A stretch of DNA of 26,112 nucleotides from Euryarchaeota archaeon UBA287 (lineage in GTDB: Archaea > Thermoplasmatota > UBA186 > UBA287). Numbering within the stretch: the first letter of the stretch is position 1; each line of letters opens with the position of its first letter. The translations under genes and the position numbers were made by a program. The notes below the pieces were generated by a model that searched no databases, had not been told where the DNA came from, and saw only the letters and a list, made by a program, of their open reading frames with translations. Of the stretch, positions 6,828 to 15,112 are shown one piece after another. The stretch lies in contig DAEG01000008.1 in NCBI GenBank assembly GCA_002495235.1, positions 1 to 26,112 on the forward strand, read 5' to 3'.

Positions 6828-8807
6828 ATGAGAAGGCAGCTCTTGGTTCTGGTGCTCGTCGTTGTGTTGCTGGTCTCTGGCGTATTCGCTTTCTTCTACA
6901 TGAGAGTGGAGGGAAAGAGGCCGATCAAACCCGAGGACATATATAGACTCAGGGATCCTTACATGCCCGTTCTATCAGAGAACGGAGAACTTCTGGCCTA
7001 TCAGGTCACCCAGAAGTATGAGAACGGGAGCTACAGATACGTGGGCATATCCTCTACGGACGGAGGGTTCGAGTGGCTCTCGGAGGGGCCGTCAGACTAT
7101 GGCGACCCCGCACCACTGTGGTCACCAGACAGCAGGAAGATTCTATACTCTTCTGATGGAGAGATCTCTATAGCGGAGGTCAATGGAAGAGAGGTCATCA
7201 CAAGAGGCTTGGGCGTAAACGGCACAATGCTGCAATGGTCACCGAGCGGAGAGCGCATAGCATATTTATCGGAAGGCCAGCTCTTTCTTCTCGATCTGGG
7301 AACGGGGGAGACAGAGCAGCTCACTTCAATCCCGGGCGCTATTATATCCTATGCCTGGTCTCCAGAGAGCGGAAGGATAGCATTCTCCGACCTCAGCAAC
7401 GTTTATCTCTGGGATGGTAAAGGGATAAAACAGCTGACAGACAGCAAGGAGATGGACGTCGTGATAGACTGGTCCCCAGATGAGGATTATGTCTGCTTTA
7501 TGAGGGTATACGGGACAGAGGCGGACATCCGTATAGTAACACCTTCGGGTGAAGAGAAGCAGCTGACTGATCAGCCGGGTGCTGAGACGCCGCTGGGATG
7601 GTCTCCTGATGGTGAGATGATCGTCTACAACTATCATGATGTCATAGCGCTGCAGTGGCCAGAAGTCTGGGTCGTTGACTTAAACGGAAACAGGCGTCAG
7701 CTCGCCTCAGAGCTCGATAACCCTTCATGGCTGCCTCTATGGTCGTCCAACAACAAGATATACTTCAGGGCGGTCAGCGAGGGCACCGCGGATGTATACG
7801 AGGTCTCCATGAACGACAGCTTTAGGAGAATAACGGAGGGAGAGAGGAGCCCGATCGCGAGCCTGACGATGGACGCCAAGAATAACACGATCGCTTATAA
7901 ATCCGGGAACATAAACAGACCTACGGAGCTCTACGTGTACGACCTTGAGAAGGAAACAAAAAGGCAGGTGACGCATCTGAACGATGACTTTTTGAGAGAG
8001 ATAGAGCTCCTCGAGCCGGTGGAGTTCTGGTTCGATGCCAGCGATGGTACACCGATCCAGGGATGGTACCTGAAGCCGAAAGGCGAGGAAAAGCATCCAC
8101 TGATATTGGAGGCCCACGGCGGTCCCTATGGTGCGTGGTCGAACACTCTGCAGATCTCTGATGGGTTTGACTTCCAGCTCCTTGCCGCCAACGGGTACGG
8201 CGTGGCGTGGATCAACCCAAGAGGCAGCTGGGGGTACGGAAGAGATTTTGTAGAGGCGATAAGAGGGGCATGGGGCATAAGCGATTCCCAGGACTTTCTG
8301 GATGCCACAGATTTCCTCAGCAGAGAAGGATGGGTCGATGAGGATAGGTTGGGATTCACAGGCCTCAGCTATGGCGGCTACATGACGAACTGGATGATAA
8401 CGCATACAGACAGGTTCAAGGCTGCTGTGAGCGAGGCAGGCATAGCAAACCTCACAAGAAGGTACAGCACCATACTCAATAATTTCGGGGATGCATCTGC
8501 GCTGGACTGGTCCTTTTTCGGCTCACCCGCGGAGAGCCCGGAGATCTATGAGAGGTGCTCTCCGGTCACCTACGTAAAGAACGTTACAACGCCCACGCTG
8601 TTCATTCATGGGGTGAAGGATCTGAATGTGGCGATCGAGGACTCCGAAGAGATGGTAAAGGGCATCACAGACAATACAGACACCAGCGTTGCCCTGATCC
8701 GCTATCCTGACGAATACCATGGTATAGGCACAAAAGGCAAGAACTATGTAGATCGCACGTACAGGATGATAAACTGGTTTGACAGCTATCTGATGGATGG
8801 AGTGTAG
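6828..8807 (+). CDS. Membrane-anchored S9 prolyl oligopeptidase family (acylaminoacyl-peptidase-like)
   Basis: A 659-aa serine peptidase of family S9. A single N-terminal hydrophobic helix (residues 4-25), with only MRR before it and no cleavage-type cysteine, probably anchors it outside the membrane. Residues about 45-400 form a beta-propeller with repeated WSPD/WSPSG/WSPES blades (TolB/DPP-IV-like). Residues about 410-659 form the alpha/beta-hydrolase domain with HGGPYG, the nucleophile motif GLSYGGYM (S514), HGVKDLNV (D598) and PDEYHGIG (H631), so the triad is complete. These enzymes remove short or N-acylated peptides. ATG at 6828 has AGGTG at 7-nt spacing. It is a single gene: the following radA has its own promoter. 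Confidence 0.9.
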   Translation: MRRQLLVLVLVVVLLVSGVFAFFYMRVEGKRPIKPEDIYRLRDPYMPVLSENGELLAYQVTQKYENGSYRYVGISSTDGGFEWLSEGPSDYGDPAPLWSPDSRKILYSSDGEISIAEVNGREVITRGLGVNGTMLQWSPSGERIAYLSEGQLFLLDLGTGETEQLTSIPGAIISYAWSPESGRIAFSDLSNVYLWDGKGIKQLTDSKEMDVVIDWSPDEDYVCFMRVYGTEADIRIVTPSGEEKQLTDQPGAETPLGWSPDGEMIVYNYHDVIALQWPEVWVVDLNGNRRQLASELDNPSWLPLWSSNNKIYFRAVSEGTADVYEVSMNDSFRRITEGERSPIASLTMDAKNNTIAYKSGNINRPTELYVYDLEKETKRQVTHLNDDFLREIELLEPVEFWFDASDGTPIQGWYLKPKGEEKHPLILEAHGGPYGAWSNTLQISDGFDFQLLAANGYGVAWINPRGSWGYGRDFVEAIRGAWGISDSQDFLDATDFLSREGWVDEDRLGFTGLSYGGYMTNWMITHTDRFKAAVSEAGIANLTRRYSTILNNFGDASALDWSFFGSPAESPEIYERCSPVTYVKNVTTPTLFIHGVKDLNVAIEDSEEMVKGITDNTDTSVALIRYPDEYHGIGTKGKNYVDRTYRMINWFDSYLMDGV

Positions 8808-8905
8808 AAGACATCATCACTTTCCACATGAGATCTGTAAGGGTGTCCAAAACCGGGGAGGAAGATACGTTTCCAGCTCAGGTTGGTCTCTGCGCAAAGG
8901 CAATG

Positions 8906-8922
8906 GCAAAAGATTAAAACCC
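8906..8922 (+). promoter_or_regulatory. Promoter element of radA operon
   Basis: GCAAAAGATTAAAACCC is identical to the element before the S9 peptidase gene. Its TATA-like core is centred about 25 nt upstream of the radA ATG at 8941. No Shine-Dalgarno sequence lies between, which predicts a leaderless radA transcript. Confidence 0.5.
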
Positions 8923-8940
8923 AGAAAACAATGGAAACCA

Positions 8941-9888
8941 ATGGCAAAGGAGACGGTTAGTATAGAGGATCTTCCAGGCGTTGGGCCGGCCACCGCAGAG
9001 AAGCTCGTAGACGCCGGTTTCACTGATCTCATGAGCATAGCAGTAGCTACACCGGCGATGCTGAAGGAAGCGGCAGACATAGGCGAAGCGACGGCGATGA
9101 AGATAATAATGGCCGCCCGCGAAGCAGCGGATGTTGGTGGATTCGAAACAGGACTTGAGGTCATGAAGAGAAGAGAGGCTCTCAAGAAGCTGACCACGGG
9201 TTCACAGCAGCTTAATGAAATGCTCGGCGGGGGACTGGAGACCCAGGCCATAACGGAGTTCTATGGGGAGTTCGGGAGTGGTAAGACACAGCTAGCTCAT
9301 CAGCTCGCGGTGAACGTTCAGCTGCCTGAGGAGAGAGGCGGGCTTGATGGTCATGTGGTGATAATTGACACAGAGAACACATTCAGGCCTGAGAGGATAC
9401 GGCAGATGGCAAAGGCCCTGGAGCTGGATCAGGAGGAGACTCTGAGCAGGATACACGTTGCCAGAGCCTTCAACAGCGATCATCAGATCCTGCTCGTTGA
9501 CAGGGCAAACGACGTGGCCAAGGAGTTCCCGATAAAGCTGCTGATAGTGGATTCGCTCACAGCGCACTTCAGAGCTGAGTACATAGGCAGAGGAGCGCTC
9601 AGCGACAGGCAGCAGAAGCTCAACATACACATGCATGCGCTCCAGCGGTTCGCGGACGTGAACAACGCAATCGTCTACGTCACGAATCAGGTCCAGACGA
9701 ACCCGGGCATAATGTTCGGTGATCCCACAAGGCCTATAGGAGGCAACATAGTGGCCCACACCGCGACCTACAGAGTTTACATAAGGAAGAGCAAGGGCGA
9801 GAAGCGCATAGCGAGGCTCGTTGACAGCCCCAACCTGCCCGAGAGAGAGGTCGTGATAAGCGTCACGGAAGCGGGAATAAGGGATTGA
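8941..9888 (+). CDS. radA: DNA recombinase RadA
   Basis: A 315-aa archaeal RecA/Rad51 family recombinase that forms ATP-dependent filaments on single-stranded DNA and drives strand exchange. The N-terminal helix-hairpin-helix has DLPGVGPATAEKL (10-22). Walker A is GEFGSGKTQ (109-117, K115), the IIDTENTFRPERI segment follows, and Walker B is LLIVDSLTAHFRAEY (D204). The C-terminus has the expected TNQVQTNP and GDPTRPIGGNI segments. No intein is present and the length is typical. The start at 8941 is chosen because MAKETVSIEDLPG matches family N-termini and the promoter box sits at the leaderless distance. A longer frame reading back into the peptidase gene is spurious. The stop overlaps the mre11 start (TGATG), forming a radA-mre11-rad50 operon. 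Confidence 0.97.
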   Translation: MAKETVSIEDLPGVGPATAEKLVDAGFTDLMSIAVATPAMLKEAADIGEATAMKIIMAAREAADVGGFETGLEVMKRREALKKLTTGSQQLNEMLGGGLETQAITEFYGEFGSGKTQLAHQLAVNVQLPEERGGLDGHVVIIDTENTFRPERIRQMAKALELDQEETLSRIHVARAFNSDHQILLVDRANDVAKEFPIKLLIVDSLTAHFRAEYIGRGALSDRQQKLNIHMHALQRFADVNNAIVYVTNQVQTNPGIMFGDPTRPIGGNIVAHTATYRVYIRKSKGEKRIARLVDSPNLPEREVVISVTEAGIRD

Positions 9889-11192
9889 TGAAGCGTCTTG
9901 ATGACTTCCTCCAGAGCTCTGCGGTTCATCAGGAGCCTGACTCAGGTGCAGGGCAGGAAAATTCTGTTAAAAGCAGAACAGTTCTTGATAGCACAGATAA
10001 AGCCGAGCGCAGAATGAAGGAGGTGCAGTTCAGATTCGCGCATATGGCAGACTGTCACCTCGGGGCTTTCAGGGACGAGTACCTGCGTGAGCTGAATCTG
10101 CAGGCGTTTGAAAGGGCGATTGACGCATGCATTGACCGGGAGGTTGATTTTGTGGTCATAAGCGGGGATCTCTTCCACCGCAGTTTTCCTGATCTGGGGA
10201 TCACAAAGAGCGCCGTAGAAAAGATGAAGGCGCTTGTCGACAAGGGCATAAGGATCTATCTCATATATGGAAGCCACGATTACACGGCGAACACGACTAA
10301 CCTGATAGATGTCCTCGGCAGCGCAGGTCTCTTTCAGAAGGTTTTTGTTGTTGACAGCGAGGCTAACCTCAGCCCTGTGATCGATGAAGACACGGGCGCG
10401 GAGCTCATGGGCATAAGTGGCAGGACTCAGGCACTTGAGAGAGAATACTACGGGATCGTAAAGGCGGTACCGCAGGGAGCATTCAACATATTCATGTTCC
10501 ACACCGCGATAAAGGAGTTTCGCCCTGAAAATGTGCCGCAGGACGATGCCATACCTGAGAGTCTGCTGCCTGCGGGCTTCGATTATTACGCCGGAGGGCA
10601 CGTGCATGAGAGGATAGAGCACGAAAAGACATTCTTCCCCGGGCCTCTGTTCGGCGCCGACTTCAGGGATCTCAGTGCACTAGAGGCGCGCGGTTTCTTT
10701 GTAGTGGATGTGGACGGCAAAGCAATAAGGCCCGAGTTCGTGCCTGTCAGAGTGGCCGACTTCGAGCTCATAGACCTGGACTTCAGCGGCATGGACAGCA
10801 GAGAGGCCTCCGATCTGCTGCTGCAGAGGTGCGGCAGAGATCTTGCCGGAAAAGTGGTTCTGCTGGATCTTCATGGCAGTCTTAAGAGTGGCTCTGTTGC
10901 CGAGATAGATGTGAGCGGCGCCAAGAGAGAAGTGCTGCAGAACGGGGCGGAGTTTGTGGTCATGAATAGGAGCGTGACCAGCGAGGAGAGACAGACTCTA
11001 ATTGCCTCGGGGAGCACAAGAGATGAGATAGAGAACAAGCTCTTTGACGATCTGTTCGGGAACGACAAAGCAAGGGCTAGGGCGCTCTTCTCGGAGCTCT
11101 CCATGGATCAGGAGGAGCTCGGGATGAGCAGGAGCGACTTTGAGAGTGAGGTGGAGAGGCGTGGTTTAGGTTTCTTCGGTCTGGAGGAATAG
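9888..11192 (+). CDS. mre11: DNA double-strand break repair nuclease Mre11
   Basis: A 434-aa calcineurin-like metallophosphoesterase, the nuclease partner of Rad50. Motifs: ADCHLGAF (D55, H57), SGDLFHRS (D94), YGSHDYT (S129, H130), MFHTAIKEF (H205) and GGHVHERIEHE (H238, H240). The usual GNHD reads GSHD, so the metal/phosphate-contacting Asn is replaced by Ser. A 42-residue polar N-terminal extension, rich in Ser, Asp, Glu and Gln, precedes the catalytic core MKEVQFRFAHM. If translation starts instead at the internal ATG 10014, the extension is not made, but no Shine-Dalgarno precedes that ATG, whereas ATG 9888 is coupled to the radA stop. The gene abuts rad50 with no gap. Mre11 and Rad50 process broken DNA ends, supplying 3' tails for RadA. 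Confidence 0.92.
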   Translation: MKRLDDFLQSSAVHQEPDSGAGQENSVKSRTVLDSTDKAERRMKEVQFRFAHMADCHLGAFRDEYLRELNLQAFERAIDACIDREVDFVVISGDLFHRSFPDLGITKSAVEKMKALVDKGIRIYLIYGSHDYTANTTNLIDVLGSAGLFQKVFVVDSEANLSPVIDEDTGAELMGISGRTQALEREYYGIVKAVPQGAFNIFMFHTAIKEFRPENVPQDDAIPESLLPAGFDYYAGGHVHERIEHEKTFFPGPLFGADFRDLSALEARGFFVVDVDGKAIRPEFVPVRVADFELIDLDFSGMDSREASDLLLQRCGRDLAGKVVLLDLHGSLKSGSVAEIDVSGAKREVLQNGAEFVVMNRSVTSEERQTLIASGSTRDEIENKLFDDLFGNDKARARALFSELSMDQEELGMSRSDFESEVERRGLGFFGLEE

Positions 11193-13583
11193 ATGATAAT
11201 CAGGGAGATAAGACTGAAGAACATAAGGAGTCACTCCGACACTGTCGTGAGTATGGGAGAAGGCATAAACCTGATACACGGCGATATAGGGTCAGGAAAA
11301 TCATCAGTGCTCTATGCCATAGAGTTCGCCCTGTTCGGTACCGGTTCAAGGTTCGGAAAGAATGACATCAAGCTCCTGAGGGCTGGAGAGCGCAGCGGCT
11401 TTGTTGAGGTAAGGCTCGAGGTTGAGGGCAAGGATTACGTATTCCACAGGGAGATAAAGGACGGCTATGACAAGGGAGGCTGGGTCATAGAGGATGGTGT
11501 GAAGAGCAGTCTGTCCGCTGTAGAGCTGAGGAGGAAGGCCCTGGAGGTGCTGAAGCTGAGGGAGCCGAAGAGCTCGAGGTCGCGGTCATACATATACGAG
11601 TATGCGATATTCACCCCGCAGGAGGAGATGAAGAAGATCCTTGAGGACAGGCCTGAGGACAGGATGAAGCTTCTGCGCAAGGCATTCGGTCTTACGGACT
11701 ACGCGAACGCGAGGGACAATGCAGGGATCATAACCAAGGTCTTTGAGAGCGAGAGCAAAGGTCTCAAGCAGCAGATTGACGAAATGCAGCCGAGGAGAGA
11801 AGAGCTCTCTGCGGCTGTAAAAGAGCTGGACAGAATGAGAGAGGAAGAGAAGAAGGTCTCTGCGGAGCTTGACGTCACAAAGCGAAAGGACGAAGAGATG
11901 AGGAAAAGGATCGCAGAGTGGGAGAGCAGGGAGAGGGAGCTCCAGGAAACAAGAATGAAACTTCAGGGCGTGAGGAGCGAGATCGGGCACCTGCGATCGG
12001 ACCTCGAGAGGCTTGAGAAGGATCTCGTCAGGATCAGGGATCTAAGAGAGAGACTTGCTGCTCTAGAGAAGGATCATGCGCGCTATGAAGAGCTGGATCA
12101 TGTCATAAACGAGGAGCGCTCAAAGAAGGCAGATAGAGACAGGTACGAGAGCAGAGCAAAGGATCTCGAGAGCAGTATGAGGGCTCTTGAGGGAGAGATA
12201 GGGGAGCACAGGAAGGAGATATCGCGTGAGAAGGAGATAAATGAAAGGATAGACTCGCTGAAGACGGAGGCAGATCTTTCAGGCATAGAAGAGAGGTGGA
12301 GAAAGAACACGGAGGAAAAGACCTCCATTGCGAAGGATCTCGAGCTTCTGGAGAAAAATCTCAAAGATCTGGACAGAGAAGAGAGGGGCTACAGAGAGCT
12401 CAGCGGTCAGAAGATCTGCCCGAAGTGCGGGCAGGAGCTCACGGAGGAGCACGTGCGGAGTCTGATCTCTAAGATGGGGGAGGAGAGAGGTGACATAACC
12501 CGCAGGAGAGCTGGGCTTCTTGCCAGAAAGAGCGATCTCGAGAGAGAGTGGACGAAGATAGAGGAAGAACGGAGAAGGATTGACAGCCTGAACAGGGAGT
12601 TTCAGAGCGCCATCACAGAAAAAAACCGCATAGAGATGCACAAAAAAGCTCTTGTTGATAGAGAGGAGAAGAGAAGAGCGCTGGAGGAGGAACTCTCTGC
12701 GGTCTGCGCGAAGCGCGATTCCATCACCGTAACCGACATTGCCACCCTGGAGGCTGAGAGAAAAAGTCTGAAGAGCAGGTATGACGAGTACATACGCGCC
12801 AGAGGTGAGGTTGAGAGAGAGAAAGAGCTGAAGGAGGAGCAGGACTCAAAGAGAGGAAAGGTCATAGTATTAACAGATGAGGAAAAGGCGCTTGAAGAGA
12901 AGGCAAGGGTCCTGGAGCCGGTGAGCGAGGAGCTCAGAACGATGAGAAGCGAGCGTGAAGCAGTGGTCAGGGAGCTCTCTAGTCTGGGAGAGAGGCTAAA
13001 GAGCGTGAGAGAGCTGGTCAAGAGGCAGGAGGAAGAGATAAAGAGACTGGAGGAGGAGATAAGGAAGCTAGAAGCAAAGGAGGAGAGAAGAAAGAGACTG
13101 GACGATGCTGTGAGATGGCTTACCGATTTCGCTGAGAAGGTAGAGACGATTGAGAAGAACGTCGTGAACTTCCTGAACCAGGAGTTTCAGAGCAAGTTCC
13201 AGGAGCTGTTCTCCCTGCTCATAGATAATGGGGAGATATCCGTAGAAGTGGACGAAAGCTTCACGCCAGTGATAAGGGAGAACGGAATGGACATAAACCT
13301 CAGCTCCCTGAGCGGAGGGGAGAGGACTTCCGTTGCCATGGCCTACCGTCTAGCGCTCAACAGGACGGTCCAGAGGGAGAGCTCCGGGATGGAGGAGAGC
13401 ACCATAATATTGGACGAGCCAACGGACGGCTTCAGCGCAGAGCAGATAGAACAGTTCGGGGAGCTTCTCAGGGTCATAGGGTGCAGGCAGGTCATACTGG
13501 TGTCGCATGAGCGGGAGCTGGAAGGCTGCGCTGACCGCACGGTGAGGATCGTGAAGGAGAACGGTATCAGCAGGGTCACTTAG
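11193..13583 (+). CDS. rad50: DNA double-strand break repair ATPase Rad50
   Basis: A 796-aa SMC-like ATPase. Walker A is GDIGSGKSS (30-38) and the early Q-loop region is YIYEYAIFTPQEEM. A long coiled coil very rich in Glu, Arg and Lys spans roughly residues 180-650 and is broken at its apex by the zinc hook CPKCGQELTEEH (C409, C412). The C-terminal lobe has the signature LSSLSGGERTSVAMAYR (LSGG near 706), Walker B TIILDEPTDG (D741, E742) and the H-loop VSHERELEG. All key residues are intact; length is somewhat short of the largest Rad50s because of a shorter coiled coil. The ATG follows the mre11 TAG directly. It forms the Mre11-Rad50 complex that bridges and resects DNA ends. Confidence 0.96.
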   Translation: MIIREIRLKNIRSHSDTVVSMGEGINLIHGDIGSGKSSVLYAIEFALFGTGSRFGKNDIKLLRAGERSGFVEVRLEVEGKDYVFHREIKDGYDKGGWVIEDGVKSSLSAVELRRKALEVLKLREPKSSRSRSYIYEYAIFTPQEEMKKILEDRPEDRMKLLRKAFGLTDYANARDNAGIITKVFESESKGLKQQIDEMQPRREELSAAVKELDRMREEEKKVSAELDVTKRKDEEMRKRIAEWESRERELQETRMKLQGVRSEIGHLRSDLERLEKDLVRIRDLRERLAALEKDHARYEELDHVINEERSKKADRDRYESRAKDLESSMRALEGEIGEHRKEISREKEINERIDSLKTEADLSGIEERWRKNTEEKTSIAKDLELLEKNLKDLDREERGYRELSGQKICPKCGQELTEEHVRSLISKMGEERGDITRRRAGLLARKSDLEREWTKIEEERRRIDSLNREFQSAITEKNRIEMHKKALVDREEKRRALEEELSAVCAKRDSITVTDIATLEAERKSLKSRYDEYIRARGEVEREKELKEEQDSKRGKVIVLTDEEKALEEKARVLEPVSEELRTMRSEREAVVRELSSLGERLKSVRELVKRQEEEIKRLEEEIRKLEAKEERRKRLDDAVRWLTDFAEKVETIEKNVVNFLNQEFQSKFQELFSLLIDNGEISVEVDESFTPVIRENGMDINLSSLSGGERTSVAMAYRLALNRTVQRESSGMEESTIILDEPTDGFSAEQIEQFGELLRVIGCRQVILVSHERELEGCADRTVRIVKENGISRVT

Positions 13584-13598
13584 GCGGTCTCGCCGTCT

Positions 13599-13622
13599 AT
13601 CATGAGGTTTTGACTTCATGAT
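13599..13622 (+). other. Hairpin just downstream of rad50
   Basis: ATCATGAGGT (13599-13608) and ACTTCATGAT (13613-13622) form a 10-bp stem, with one G-U pair in RNA, around a TTTG tetraloop, 16 nt after the rad50 stop. No T-run follows, so it is not a classic terminator; it may protect or process the 3' end of the operon transcript. Confidence 0.35.
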
Positions 13623-13709
13623 TGTGGTCGGTCTGGAGTCAAACAGGCGTCTGTTATCATGCTCTCACCAAAATCAACGACGAACTCTGTATATACTATC
13701 AAGGTTCTG

Positions 13710-13718
13710 TTTATTTAA
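13710..13718 (+). promoter_or_regulatory. TATA-like box for the small membrane protein gene
   Basis: TTTATTTAA at 13710-13718 lies in an A/T-rich gap; another candidate, GTATATAC, is at 13689-13696. The next gene starts at 13791 and has a strong Shine-Dalgarno (GGAGG, 13779-13783), so a leader of some 50 nt is predicted. Confidence 0.3.
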
Positions 13719-13790
13719 GGGCAAAAACAATGGCGTTGGTGATGTCTAACATGCTCTCTGCCGTTCTTGTAGACACTGGGAGGGTGCGGA

Positions 13791-14168
13791 ATGAAAAAAG
13801 AAATAAAAGATGAAGACCTGCCTCTTGCATGGGCGCCCCCATCTGAGAAAAAGCGGAGGATCAAAAAATTCTCGCAATATGGTTTCTTTCTTGCCGCATT
13901 CTTCTCATTCATGGCATGCTTTTCTTTCTTTAGAGAAACTAACCAAGTAAATTATTTCTTTTTGGCGGTAGGTATCCTGTCTGTTTGCTTGGGATTTTCT
14001 ATAACGCTCTTCAAAGATAGTAAAGCAATAATGGTGATAATTGGAACTTTGGGCATTGCTACGGGAATTGCTATGCTCTTTTATGTACTTCTTATATCTA
14101 TAACTTCAGTAGTGCTGAAATGCCTGATTCTTCCGTTGATCGGAGCGTTAATGTACAATGCTTGGTGA
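13791..14168 (+). CDS. Small membrane protein of unknown function
   Basis: A 125-aa protein that I do not recognise. A charged N-terminus (MKKEIKDEDLPLAWAPPSEKKRRIKK) is followed by three or four hydrophobic segments (about 29-48, 53-73 and 79-122). A very good Shine-Dalgarno (GGGAGGGTG, GGAGG at 7-nt spacing) supports the ATG. Base use differs from the neighbours: the gene is visibly richer in A/T, with many AAA, ATT, TTT and TTA-type codons, unlike the G/C-richer genes around it. That may signal recent acquisition or simply a membrane protein under weak selection. It is convergent with the ATP-grasp gene, with only 26 nt between the stops. No partner gene is on the same strand. Confidence 0.65.
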   Translation: MKKEIKDEDLPLAWAPPSEKKRRIKKFSQYGFFLAAFFSFMACFSFFRETNQVNYFFLAVGILSVCLGFSITLFKDSKAIMVIIGTLGIATGIAMLFYVLLISITSVVLKCLILPLIGALMYNAW

Positions 14169-14194
14169 ACTTTACCGGTAGTATCCATCTACAT

Positions 14195-15112
14195 TCAAGA
14201 GCGCTCAAGAGCAAACTTCAGGAGCATCGCCACGAAATCCCTGTATTCTATACCCGCGGCCTTGAGCGCTCTCGCGAAGCCCGAGTCCTTCGGGCTTATG
14301 CATGGGTTCGGGTTAGCGTCTATCACGTAAGGCTCTGCGTTAACCCGGAAGTCTATCCTTCCATAGTCCCTGATTCCCAGGGCGCGGTACGCCTTTAAAG
14401 CTTCTTTCTTTATCCTCTCTTCGAGATCCTTGTCCAGAACAGCAGGACATCTCGGTTCCGTTCCGGCGTAGCTCTCGCTGTCATCAAGCCATTTCGCGTC
14501 GTACGTCAGTATCCTGCAGGGTGGTCTGAATATGATCTCAGATAGCGCTATGACCCTGTCGCCGATGATGGCGGCACTGATCTCCCTGCCCTCCACGTAT
14601 TGTTCGCATATCGCTCTCTGTCCGTACGTGCTGTGTATCCTCTCTACGGCCCTCTTCAGTTCTTCTCTGTTGTTGACCACGGAAGAATCGTCTATCCCTA
14701 TGCTACCGTGCTCCTCTGCGGGCTTCACTATCACCGGGAAGCTCACTTCTTCGCCTTCGTCCCAGAACGTTGGCACTTCTATTCCCGCCGCTTTCAGGCG
14801 CTTTTTCGTCTCCATCTTGTTGTTGCACAGAGCTATCGTTTCGCTGGTGGAGCCGGTGTACGGTATCTTCAGCATCAGAGGCACCAGGTGTTCCTTCCCG
14901 TCATCGCCGATGCCCTCTGCAAGGTTGAATGCGGTGTCAAATGAGTTTGTGTGCGAAAAATCCCATGAGACGCGTACAGCCTCTGCTCTGTGTCCGAGGG
15001 CCCTGAGCTCTTCGACCACGGCAAGGGCCGTTTCGTAGGGCTCGCTCTGTGCTATATCCTCCTTACCGTCCCTGAAGTGCTCAGGGAGATTGTATATGAC
15101 TGCTACCTTCAT
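14195..15112 (-). CDS. D-Ala-D-Ala-ligase-like ATP-grasp enzyme, short copy
   Basis: A 305-aa ATP-grasp amino-acid ligase resembling D-alanine-D-alanine ligase. It has FNLAEGIGDDGKEHLVP and IPYTGSTSET in the N-terminal lobe, then the ATP-binding VKPAEEHGSIGID (K130 with the HGSIG loop), CEQYVEGREIS (E170), and the metal site GRIDFRV (D254) with VIDANPNP (D265, N267) replacing the usual EINTLPG. Such enzymes activate a carboxylate as acyl phosphate and join it to an amine. A peptidoglycan role is unlikely in an archaeon. The gene is third in a minus-strand operon after kamA and a second ATP-grasp gene, whose end it overlaps by 32 nt, so it probably acts on the same product. The actual substrates are unknown. 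Confidence 0.82.
   Translation of the reverse strand: MKVAVIYNLPEHFRDGKEDIAQSEPYETALAVVEELRALGHRAEAVRVSWDFSHTNSFDTAFNLAEGIGDDGKEHLVPLMLKIPYTGSTSETIALCNNKMETKKRLKAAGIEVPTFWDEGEEVSFPVIVKPAEEHGSIGIDDSSVVNNREELKRAVERIHSTYGQRAICEQYVEGREISAAIIGDRVIALSEIIFRPPCRILTYDAKWLDDSESYAGTEPRCPAVLDKDLEERIKKEALKAYRALGIRDYGRIDFRVNAEPYVIDANPNPCISPKDSGFARALKAAGIEYRDFVAMLLKFALERS

Noticed and set aside
7737..8405. Long antisense open frame within the S9 peptidase gene
   Set aside because: It is a shadow of a highly conserved coding region; no family features and no promoter.
8797..8940. In-frame extension of radA back to an ATG inside the S9 peptidase gene
   Set aside because: It overlaps the peptidase stop, has no RadA-like residues, and the promoter box at 8906-8922 lies inside it. 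MAKETVSIEDLPG at 8941 matches family starts.
9942..10622. Long antisense open frame within mre11
   Set aside because: The sense strand holds all Mre11 motifs; the antisense product is not recognisable.
13599..13622. Hairpin after rad50 as an intrinsic terminator
   Set aside because: No T-run follows, so it is kept only as a hairpin of unknown role.
13622..13813. Short + strand frame of 63 codons after rad50
   Set aside because: It has no Shine-Dalgarno or recognisable sequence, covers the promoter region and runs into the 125-aa gene in another frame.
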